A stretch of 5,690 nucleotides of DNA from Actinomycetota bacterium (GTDB lineage Bacteria > Actinomycetota > Acidimicrobiia > IMCC26256 > PALSA-610), in contig JAUZEI010000526.1 in the NCBI GenBank assembly GCA_030839105.1, forward strand, positions 1 through 5,690, read 5' to 3'. The translations under genes and the position numbers were made by a program. The first letter of the stretch is position 1. Every line of letters begins with the position of its first letter. The notes beneath the pieces are model-generated. The model saw only the letters and a list, made by a program, of their open reading frames with translations. It did not search any database and was not told the origin of the DNA. Shown one piece after another: positions 1 to 4,369 of the stretch.

Positions 1-1
1 G

Positions 2-340
2 GTTGTTGCGCGTGGGGCCATCCTTCTCGGCGCGTTCGATGGCGAGTGCACGGTCGGTCTCGCGATTGTTCACCCGGCGTTCGAGCCTCGACTCGCTTGG
101 TTGGCGTTCTTGCACGTCTCTCGGCCCTACCGCAGACGCGGTGCCGCGCAGGGTCTTTGGAACGCTGCTGCTGACATTGCTGGTGCGGCCGACGCAGAGT
201 CGATCTACGTTTCGGCGACACCGACGGCATCCGCGGTTGGCTTCTATCTCCGACAGCACTGTCACCTGGCCCATCCGGTTCACCCGGACCTGTTTGCCGC
301 GGAGCCTGATGACATTCATTTCGTCTGCTCGCTGAACTGA
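2..340 (+). CDS. GNAT family N-acetyltransferase, C-terminal part (5' truncated by window edge)
   Basis: The reading frame is open from base 2 to the TGA at 338-340 and gives 112 residues, with the true start upstream of the window. GNAT enzymes transfer an acetyl group from acetyl-CoA to an amine. The visible part carries the GNAT core: a beta-strand (LAWLAFLHVS), then the acetyl-CoA pyrophosphate-binding turn RPYRRRGAAQGLW, which fits the R/Q-x-x-G-x-G/A pattern, then a helix. After this comes a strand and turn, IYVSATPTASAVGFYLR, the usual motif B with the aromatic FY-hydrophobic helix. The TTG at 101 cannot be the start, because the preceding codons already encode the GNAT beta-strands that lead into motif A. 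The acceptor substrate cannot be deduced. No U-rich terminator follows; a small hairpin lies about 60 nt downstream. Confidence 0.85.
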   Translation, partial: VVARGAILLGAFDGECTVGLAIVHPAFEPRLAWLAFLHVSRPYRRRGAAQGLWNAAADIAGAADAESIYVSATPTASAVGFYLRQHCHLAHPVHPDLFAAEPDDIHFVCSLN

Positions 341-603
341 TTATGACTGCTGCGCATAGCTGCCAGTGAGACTGGGTTGGTCGTTGTTCGCGGTTCACGC
401 CCAGCTCTCATAAGAGCTCGCCCTCACCGAGTGGCCCATCACTGGTCTTGCCAGCAACGTCGGAAACCCCTTGACAACACTTAGGAGCATCGATCGGTCC
501 GCCTCGGCGCGGGGCGCCCCAACGACTCGGCACGGCCGACGGCGCGCCCAGAGTTGCCAAGGTAGGTTCGCTGGAGCAACCACGAACAGGAGAGGACATA
601 ACT
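341..603. other. Non-coding gap between the acetyltransferase and the ABM-like gene
   Basis: I found no credible gene in these 263 bases. The contents are minor. A short hairpin at 403-418 (AGCTCT, loop CATA, AGAGCT) has no U-tract, so it is a weak terminator candidate. A perfect TTGACA sits at 471-476 without a convincing -10 at 16-18 nt. A 10-bp GC palindrome lies at 511-520. TAGGTT at 563-568 fits the actinobacterial -10 pattern TANNNT and would give a leader of about 30 nt for the next gene, but it lacks a clear -35. Open frames here on the minus strand have shadow-like composition. Confidence 0.5.
588..595 (+). promoter_or_regulatory. Ribosome binding site of the ABM-like gene
   Basis: AGGAGAGG lies 8 nt before the ATG at 604. 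It is one of the best Shine-Dalgarno matches in the window and fixes the start of the downstream gene. Confidence 0.8.
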
Positions 604-900
604 ATGGCGGCAACGTTTGGAATCACTCATTTCTTCAAGGGCGGAACGGCGGAGCAATACGAAAACTCGATCAAGGTCGTGCATCCCGACGGCGGCAAGG
701 GTCTCCCGGCCGGTCAGCTCTACCACGCGGCCGGCCCGACTGAGGACGGCTTCCTCATCATCGCGCTGTTCGACTCGGAGCCTTCCTGGGTGAAGTTCCG
801 TGACGAAACACTGCTGCCCGGTTTCGCGAAAGTAGAGAACGGGTTGCCTGGACCTCCCGACGAAACGAGCTTCAAGGTCTACAACTCGGCGTCGGCCTAA
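604..900 (+). CDS. Small ABM-like (dimeric alpha/beta-barrel) protein of unknown function
   Basis: The gene encodes 98 residues from an ATG with a strong Shine-Dalgarno. The protein has no signal peptide or membrane segment, so it is probably cytosolic. Its pattern is that of a single ferredoxin-like unit of the dimeric alpha/beta-barrel superfamily (antibiotic biosynthesis monooxygenase-like): a first strand (FGITHFFKGG), a helix starting at EQYENSIKVVHP, a strand with a glycine turn (LYHAAGPTEDGFLIIALFDS), then a helix beginning with the aromatic-rich SWVKFRDETLLPGF. The central AAGPTEDGFLIIALFDS stretch followed by a W-x-x-F helix is typical of this fold. Members range from cofactor-free oxygenases to proteins of unknown role, and no catalytic residue can be assigned here. 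A GC-rich hairpin follows directly after the stop, so it is probably transcribed alone. Confidence 0.75.
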   Translation: MAATFGITHFFKGGTAEQYENSIKVVHPDGGKGLPAGQLYHAAGPTEDGFLIIALFDSEPSWVKFRDETLLPGFAKVENGLPGPPDETSFKVYNSASA

Positions 901-905
901 CTCGG

Positions 906-930
906 CCGCCCGCGATTTCGCCGAGGGCGG
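906..930 (+). terminator. GC-rich hairpin just after the ABM-like gene, possible terminator
   Basis: CCGCCC (906-911) pairs perfectly with GGGCGG (925-930). The interior can add three pairs (912-914 with 919-921) around an ATTT loop, leaving a 3-nt bulge. It starts 5 nt after the stop codon. No T-run follows, so intrinsic termination is only a possibility; U-less terminator hairpins have been proposed in actinobacteria. Confidence 0.35.
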
Positions 931-994
931 GCGCCCCAGGGTCGTCGATGGCTGGGGCTCCATCGCGTCTCGAGCTCTCGCCATCAGCGGGATG

Positions 995-1119
995 CGCGAG
1001 CGTCACGTCGCTTGCGTTCGTGCTCACGTAGCGCGCACACAACTGGCTTGGTCTCGCCAGACAGTGAAGTGAAACCGGGTGGTGGAAGGGTGCTGACGGG
1101 CGAGCACCTTGCTCCATCC
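995..1119 (+). promoter_or_regulatory. Stem-loop-rich region upstream of the DUF3303 gene, possible structured leader
   Basis: Three non-overlapping hairpins follow one another. The first, 995-1002 with 1009-1016, has 8 pairs including one G-U and a 6-nt loop. The second, CTGGC at 1043-1047 with GCCAG at 1056-1060, has an 8-nt loop. The third is a long composite stem: 1081-1086 with 1113-1119 (6 pairs, one bulged T), stacked on 1087-1094 with 1103-1110 (8 pairs including one G-T). It ends 28 nt before the ATG at 1148. A further 6-bp hairpin (CGATGG/CCATCG, 946-965) lies just upstream. I could not match it to a riboswitch class I know. GC-rich DNA forms such stems easily, so the functional call is tentative. 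Confidence 0.3.
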
Positions 1120-1147
1120 CAAAGGCGCAACGGGTGAAGAGGACCAC

Positions 1148-1468
1148 ATGAAGTACATGATTGAGTACTCCGTTCGTACAGCCGGCCTCAGCCACGACCA
1201 GAATTTCGCGAATCAGGACGCACTCCTGAAAGCTTTCGGCAAGTGGCAGCCAGAGAAGGGCTTGACGGTCGATGCCTTCGTGGGGCATTTGAATAGTGAC
1301 AGTGGTTACGTCCTCGTCGAGGCTGAGGACCCCAAGGTCGTCGCCTCGTTCGTCTCGAAGTTCGTGTATTGGAACGATGTCAACGTCGTCCCCGTGGTCG
1401 ATATCGGCGAGATCGTCGCGATCAACTCGGAGTCCCTGGCCTGGGCCCGAGGTGCATCGAGCACCTGA
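1148..1468 (+). CDS. DUF3303-family small protein
   Basis: The gene encodes 106 residues of unknown function. The pattern resembles the DUF3303 family: an opening strand KYMIEYSVRTAG, a helix ANQDALLKAFGKWQPEKG, a strand with a gly/ser turn (SDSGYVLVEAEDPKVVASFV) and a C-terminal hydrophobic strand VVPVVDIGEIVAINSESLAWAR. Such small proteins have a ferredoxin-like alpha+beta shape; the family's biochemical role is not established. I prefer the ATG at 1148 over the upstream in-frame start at 1109. GAAGAGGA at 1136-1143 sits 4 nt before it, the conserved strand begins directly at MKYMIEY, and the extra 13 residues of the longer form look unlike protein. No signal peptide or membrane segment is visible. 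The gene converges on ssrA with a 37-nt gap. A hairpin overlaps its stop codon. Confidence 0.75.
   Translation: MKYMIEYSVRTAGLSHDQNFANQDALLKAFGKWQPEKGLTVDAFVGHLNSDSGYVLVEAEDPKVVASFVSKFVYWNDVNVVPVVDIGEIVAINSESLAWARGASST
1450..1466 (+). terminator. Hairpin overlapping the DUF3303 stop codon, possible terminator between convergent genes
   Basis: AGGTGC (1450-1455) and GCACCT (1461-1466) form a perfect 6-bp stem with the loop ATCGA. The last base is the T of the TGA stop. A pyrimidine-rich stretch, TCCTTCTCC, follows on the plus strand. It lies 40 nt beyond the 3' end of the oppositely oriented ssrA, so it could act for both transcripts. The lack of a clean T-run keeps the confidence low. Confidence 0.35.
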
Positions 1469-1505
1469 TCCTTCTCCGTCGACCGAACCGACAGAGCGCC
1501 TTGGT

Positions 1506-1536
<31 letters not shown>

Positions 1537-1569
1537 TCCCGAGCTGTTGGTGGGACTTCTCCGAGCGCA

Positions 1570-1620
1570 GCCGTTGGGAAGTGTCACCTGCCGACGGGTC
1601 AACGGCACCCTGTCGGCAGG
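1570..1620 (-). other. tmRNA pseudoknot near the tRNA-like domain (PK4 position)
   Basis: A long stem pairs 1587-1595 with 1612-1620 (CCTGCCGAC with GTCGGCAGG, 9 bp). It continues past one bulged base with 1596-1599 paired to 1607-1610 (GGGT with ACCC). The 7-nt loop CAACGGC (1600-1606) is perfectly complementary to GCCGTTG (1570-1576) outside the stem. This is an H-type pseudoknot read directly from the sequence. Confidence 0.9.
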
Positions 1621-1624
1621 CCAT

Positions 1625-1668
1625 CCTCGTTTTGATGTCCCGGTAAGCCCCGAGGCCTTACTTACCGG
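1625..1668 (-). other. tmRNA pseudoknot (PK3 position)
   Basis: CCGGTAAG (1640-1647) pairs over 8 bp with CTTACCGG (1661-1668). The loop segment CGAGG (1651-1655) pairs with CCTCG (1625-1629) outside the stem. It sits directly next to the other pseudoknot, giving the expected tandem arrangement after the tag. Confidence 0.85.
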
Positions 1669-1734
1669 TGAGCCATCCTGGATGACGCGTCGGCGGGACG
1701 AATGACGAATCCCATCCGGGCGGGCAACCTATTT

Positions 1735-1764
1735 CTAGGCAGCCATTGCCATTTGGTTATTGGC
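1735..1764 (-). other. tmRNA tag-encoding reading frame: ANNQMAMAA then stop
   Basis: Nine codons run from GCC at 1764-1762 to GCC at 1740-1738, and TAG follows at 1737-1735. With the alanine carried by the tmRNA itself, the added tag would be A-ANNQMAMAA. The placement fits: the resume codon comes 14 nt after the end of the preceding GTCGGC helix strand, across an A-rich linker, much as in E. coli. The alternative GCA at 1778-1776 hits a stop after seven codons and lacks the Ala-Ala end. The first residues A-N and the final A-x-A-A fit known tags (E. coli ANDENYALAA, Thermotoga ANEPVAVAA); the penultimate hydrophobic residue is Met. Confidence 0.88.
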
Positions 1765-1932
1765 GTGTATTGGTTTTTGCCGACTCTTTAACGACGTTCC
1801 GGCGACGTCGGCTCGCTTCTCCCACCTCGATCCTCGAGATCGAAGCCACGCACCCCCTTGTCAAACCGCTTCGGGCCGGTGCGCGTCGTGGGCCGTGAGC
1901 GGGACAACAAGTGTACCGGGCGCGCTCGGGGG

Positions 1933-1938
1933 TACGTT
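1933..1938 (+). promoter_or_regulatory. -10-like element giving a leaderless ndh transcript (candidate)
   Basis: TACGTT fits the actinobacterial -10 pattern TANNNT and ends 7 nt before the ATG at 1946, so transcription could begin at or next to the start codon. This agrees with the lack of any Shine-Dalgarno in GCGCCCC before the ATG. No good -35 is visible at 16-18 nt. The 88-bp gap 1858-1945 must also carry or adjoin the ssrA promoter on the other strand. Confidence 0.4.
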
Positions 1939-1945
1939 GCGCCCC

Positions 1946-3193
1946 ATGCGTCCGCTTCCCCGGGTCGTCATCGTCGGCGGTGGCTTCGGTGGACTGCAAT
2001 GCGCGAAAGCCTTGCGGGACAAGCCCGTCGACGTCCTGCTCGTCGACACCCGCAACTACCACCTGTTCACGCCGCTGCTCTACCAGGTCGCGAGCTGCCT
2101 GCTGAACCCGTCGGAGATCACGGCGCCGTTGCGGAAGGTGTTCAGTGGTGTGCCGAACGTGCGCTACCGCGAGGGCCAGGTGACCGGCGTCGACTTCGCC
2201 GAGAACAACGTCACACTCGCCGACGGCGCGCACCTGTCGTACGACTATCTCGTCATCGCGACCGGCAGCGAGACGAACTACTACGGCAACGACAGCATTC
2301 GCCGACACTCGCTCGGACTGAAGGATCTGGGCGAGGCGTTGCAGCTGCGGAACCACGTCCTCGAATGTCTGGAGCACGCGACCTCCGCGTCGACCGACCA
2401 AGAACGGCGACGCCTGCTCACGTTCTGCATCGTCGGCGGTGGCCCCACTGGTGTGGAGTATGCGGGCGCGCTCGGAGAGCTGGTGCGGCTGGTGCTCCCG
2501 CGCGAGTACCCGGAGCTGGTTCCGTCCGAGGTTCGCATCCTGCTGCTCGAGGGCAGTGACCGTCTGCTTCCGACGTTCGCCCCCAGCCTCTCTACGTACG
2601 CCCGCCGCGAGCTCGAACGGCGCGGTGTCGACGTCCGCACGGAGACGCTGGTCGCGTCCGCCGATGACGGGCGAGTGGTGTTCCGCGGCGGTACCGAGAT
2701 CGAAACCGCAACGATGGTGTGGACGGCCGGTGTTCGTCCCAACGATCCCGTGCACGAGCAGCCCGAGCGGTTGAGGGTCGACGATCACCTGCGCCTGTCC
2801 GGCGCCCGGAACGTGTTCGCGATCGGTGACGTCGCGGCCGCGCTCGACAAGCACGGCAACGGGTTGCCGATGGTCTCACCACCGGCGATGCAGGCCGGCC
2901 GGTACGTCGCGCGTCACATTCTCGACGGCGGTGCACCGCGTGCGTTCCGCTACCGCGACAAGGGAACCCTCGCCACGATCGGGCGCAGCTCGGCCGTGGG
3001 CCAGATCGGGCCGGTCCGCTTCACCGGACTCGTCGGCTGGATCGCCTGGCTCGTCGTCCACCTCTATTACCTGATCGGTTTCGAGAACCGGATCAGAGTG
3101 ATGATGCGCTGGGCTTGGTACTACCTGCGCCAGGATCGCCCCATTCGCGTTGTCATCCGGGCCGGCCCTTCCAAGCACCACGAGCAGGAATAG
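1946..3193 (+). CDS. ndh: Type II NADH:quinone oxidoreductase (NDH-2)
   Basis: The 415-residue flavoprotein is expected to oxidise NADH and reduce membrane quinone without pumping protons, as a peripheral protein on the cytoplasmic membrane face. The N-terminal FAD-binding Rossmann motif is VVIVGGGFGG (7-16). The YHLFTPLLYQVA segment (38-49) is a conserved active-site region of NDH-2, and YLVIATGS (101-108) is the FAD-domain ATG motif. The NADH-binding motif is CIVGGGPTGVEYAG (161-174). MVWTAGVRPN (257-266) and VFAIGDVA (290-297) complete the two-dinucleotide fold. SPPAMQAGRYVA (311-322) is at the quinone-site helix, and the hydrophobic C-terminus (about 361-394, GWIAWLVVHLYYLIGF) is the membrane anchor. 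The length is normal. The ATG at 1946 is chosen because the Rossmann strand starts 6 residues later; the frame stays open upstream only because it crosses the tmRNA gene. Other members of the FAD/NAD oxidoreductase family remain possible. Confidence 0.9.
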   Translation: MRPLPRVVIVGGGFGGLQCAKALRDKPVDVLLVDTRNYHLFTPLLYQVASCLLNPSEITAPLRKVFSGVPNVRYREGQVTGVDFAENNVTLADGAHLSYDYLVIATGSETNYYGNDSIRRHSLGLKDLGEALQLRNHVLECLEHATSASTDQERRRLLTFCIVGGGPTGVEYAGALGELVRLVLPREYPELVPSEVRILLLEGSDRLLPTFAPSLSTYARRELERRGVDVRTETLVASADDGRVVFRGGTEIETATMVWTAGVRPNDPVHEQPERLRVDDHLRLSGARNVFAIGDVAAALDKHGNGLPMVSPPAMQAGRYVARHILDGGAPRAFRYRDKGTLATIGRSSAVGQIGPVRFTGLVGWIAWLVVHLYYLIGFENRIRVMMRWAWYYLRQDRPIRVVIRAGPSKHHEQE

Positions 3194-3222
3194 TCCTCCG
3201 TCGTGGTTCGTTGGCAGTTCTC

Positions 3223-3660
3223 ATGGCTACAACGACCCTGACCACGGAAAACTTCGAGCAGACGATCACCGAGAACGACATCGTTCTCCTCGACTTCTGG
3301 GCCTCCTGGTGCGGCCCGTGTCGCATGTTCGGACCGGTGTTCGAGGAGGCCTCGGAGAAGAACCCCGACATGGTGTTCGCCAAGGTCGACACCGAGGATC
3401 AGCAGCTACTCGCCGCGACGTTCAGCATCATGTCGATCCCGACGCTGATGATCTTCCGGGAGAACGTCCTGGTCTTCTCCCAGCCCGGCGCCCTCCCCGC
3501 CGAGGCGCTCGAGAACCTCATCGAACAGGTCCGCGTTCTCGACATGGTCGAGGTCCACAAGGCCGTCGCCGCGCACGAGGCCGAGCACGACCATGCCGGT
3601 CATGACCACGACCACGCCGAGCACGAGCACGACCACGCCGAGCACGACCACGCCCACTGA
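3223..3660 (+). CDS. Thioredoxin with histidine-rich C-terminal tail
   Basis: The 145-residue protein is expected to be a cytosolic disulfide reductase. The thioredoxin domain spans about 1-110: the strand VLLDFWASWCGPCRMFGPVFEE carries the classical active site WCGPC (Cys30 and Cys33), FAKVDTED is the next strand, and SIPT has the cis-proline at 73. Residues 118-145 are an extension with 12 histidines among Asp, Glu and Ala, in HDH/HEH patterns. Ordinary thioredoxins end near residue 105-110. The tail suggests metal binding (Zn, Ni, Cu or Co), which is inference. The ATG at 3223 is chosen because the domain starts there; upstream in-frame codons run into ndh and look non-protein. No clear Shine-Dalgarno is present. 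The 29-nt gap from ndh suggests co-transcription. No signal peptide is visible. It could be a trxA paralogue instead of the main thioredoxin. Confidence 0.88.
   Translation: MATTTLTTENFEQTITENDIVLLDFWASWCGPCRMFGPVFEEASEKNPDMVFAKVDTEDQQLLAATFSIMSIPTLMIFRENVLVFSQPGALPAEALENLIEQVRVLDMVEVHKAVAAHEAEHDHAGHDHDHAEHEHDHAEHDHAH
3610..3651 (+). repeat. 21-bp tandem repeat coding for the His-rich tail
   Basis: Two adjacent 21-bp units (3610-3630 and 3631-3651) differ by a single base (GAG versus GAC). They encode DHAEHEH and DHAEHDH. A looser, related stretch (HEAEHDHAGHDH) precedes them. The in-frame unit length means that gain or loss of copies would change the tail by seven residues without a frameshift. 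Confidence 0.9.
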
Positions 3661-3668
3661 CCTCGCCT

Positions 3669-3690
3669 GATCGGGCACAGTGATCCGATC
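3669..3690 (+). terminator. First of two tandem hairpins after the thioredoxin gene
   Basis: GATCGG (3669-3674) and CCGATC (3685-3690) form a perfect 6-bp stem, extendable by one G-T pair, with an 8-10 nt loop. It begins 8 nt after the stop of the thioredoxin gene. No T-run follows. It may protect or terminate the ndh-thioredoxin transcript. Confidence 0.4.
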
Positions 3691-3699
3691 CCCGGGCCG

Positions 3700-3723
3700 G
3701 TGCGAATCCTTTTCGATTCGCAC
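3700..3723 (+). terminator. Second tandem hairpin, 9-bp perfect stem before the TIGR03086 gene
   Basis: GTGCGAATC (3700-3708) and GATTCGCAC (3715-3723) are perfectly complementary around the loop CTTTTC. It is the longest uninterrupted short-loop stem outside ssrA. It ends 8 nt before the GGAGGT of the next gene. It has no T-tract, so it could be a terminator of the upstream operon or, if read through, a leader structure next to the ribosome binding site. Confidence 0.5.
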
Positions 3724-3731
3724 GCCGACCC

Positions 3732-3737
3732 GGAGGT
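3732..3737 (+). promoter_or_regulatory. Ribosome binding site of the TIGR03086-like gene
   Basis: GGAGGT lies 4 nt before the ATG at 3742. It supports this start over the in-frame upstream codon at 3700, whose extra residues come from the hairpin sequence. Confidence 0.7.
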
Positions 3738-3741
3738 CGCC

Positions 3742-4305
3742 ATGAACCCTTCCGCCCAGCTCGACTACCAGCGCGAGGCGTTGCGCGACCTGGTCGCCAA
3801 CGTGAAGCCGGAGCAACTCTCGTCACCGACGCCGTGCACCGATTGGGACGTGCGGGGACTGATCAATCACTTCGTGGGTGGTGCCGGGATGTTCGCGGCC
3901 GCGTTCAATGGTCAGGAGCTCGACATCGATCCCGACGCGCCGATGCCCGACCTCGTCGGCGACGACCCGCTCGGCGCGTTCGACGGCGCGATCGGCTTGT
4001 TTACCGAATCGGTCGACAAGCCGGGCGCGGTCGACCGCATGGTCACGTTGCCGTTCGGCACGCTGCCCGGCCCGATGGTGCTCGAGCTGTTGAAGTTTGA
4101 TCTCCTCGTGCACTGCTGGGACCTCGCCACTGCAACCGGGCAACGGTTCGACCCGCCCGCTCACGCGGTGGAGGAAGGCCTGCAGACGGCACAGATGATG
4201 ATCTCGCCCGAGTTGCGCACAGGACCCTTCGGCCAAGAGGTCACGGTTCGCGCGAGCGCCACGCCGATCGAGCGGCTCGTCGCGTTCACGGGTCGGAGCG
4301 TTTGA
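3742..4305 (+). CDS. TIGR03086-like / maleylpyruvate isomerase N-terminal (DinB-like) protein
   Basis: The 187-residue protein resembles the actinobacterial TIGR03086 family, related to mycothiol-dependent maleylpyruvate isomerase and the DinB/YfiT four-helix metalloenzymes. The signature SSPTPCTDWDVRGLINHFVGG (27-47) is nearly diagnostic: the Cys-Thr-x-Trp-Asp-Val block followed by a helix with His43. A second motif, FDLLVHCWDLATATG (119-133), gives Asp120 and His124 in D-x3-H spacing. With His43 they form the likely divalent-metal triad; in the isomerase itself the acidic ligand is Glu. No signal or membrane segment is visible. Family members may use a metal-bound low-molecular-weight thiol such as mycothiol or bacillithiol; the substrate here is unknown. 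The start is set by GGAGGT and the family's usual beginning. Two hairpins separate it from the thioredoxin gene, so it may be an independent unit. Confidence 0.82.
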   Translation: MNPSAQLDYQREALRDLVANVKPEQLSSPTPCTDWDVRGLINHFVGGAGMFAAAFNGQELDIDPDAPMPDLVGDDPLGAFDGAIGLFTESVDKPGAVDRMVTLPFGTLPGPMVLELLKFDLLVHCWDLATATGQRFDPPAHAVEEGLQTAQMMISPELRTGPFGQEVTVRASATPIERLVAFTGRSV

Positions 4306-4357
4306 GCCGGCAAGCGATTCAGCAATATCGAAGAAGCTCATTGTCACAGCCCTTCGG

Positions 4358-4363
4358 TAGCCT
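4358..4363 (+). promoter_or_regulatory. -10-like element giving a leaderless MMPL transcript (candidate)
   Basis: TAGCCT, preceded by GG, fits TANNNT and ends 6 nt before the ATG at 4370. No Shine-Dalgarno is present in the GCGCGC between them. TTGTCA at 4341-4346 resembles a -35 but is only 11 nt away, too close for a standard spacer. The placement parallels the element before ndh. Confidence 0.42.
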
Positions 4364-4369
4364 GCGCGC

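Noticed and set aside
471..476. Perfect TTGACA (-35 consensus)
   Set aside because: No TANNNT lies at 16-18 nt downstream (the hexamers there are of the TCGGTC type), so it is not called as a promoter.
511..520. 10-bp palindrome GGGGCGCCCC
   Set aside because: A single GC-only palindrome in high-GC DNA is expected by chance. It has no loop and no second copy that I could see.
1059..1145. Possible riboswitch (cobalamin-, TPP- or c-di-GMP-like fragments such as GTGAAACCGGG and GGGTGCTGA)
   Set aside because: Only short fragments resemble the consensus. The required flanking helices and spacing are missing, and the downstream gene is not a typical target.
1861..1868. TTGACA on the minus strand just before the tmRNA 5' end
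   Set aside because: It lies only a few nt from the mature 5' end, too close to be a -35 for ssrA, and a -10 inside the RNA gene would not produce the full transcript.
1757..2854. A long minus-strand frame opposite ndh that ends inside the tmRNA
   Set aside because: Composition is that of an antisense shadow, and it runs through the ndh Rossmann motifs and the ssrA tag region. It has no recognisable domain.
3115..3222. N-terminal extension of the thioredoxin frame overlapping ndh
   Set aside because: The 36 extra residues are an out-of-frame reading of the ndh 3' end. The thioredoxin fold starts at the ATG at 3223.
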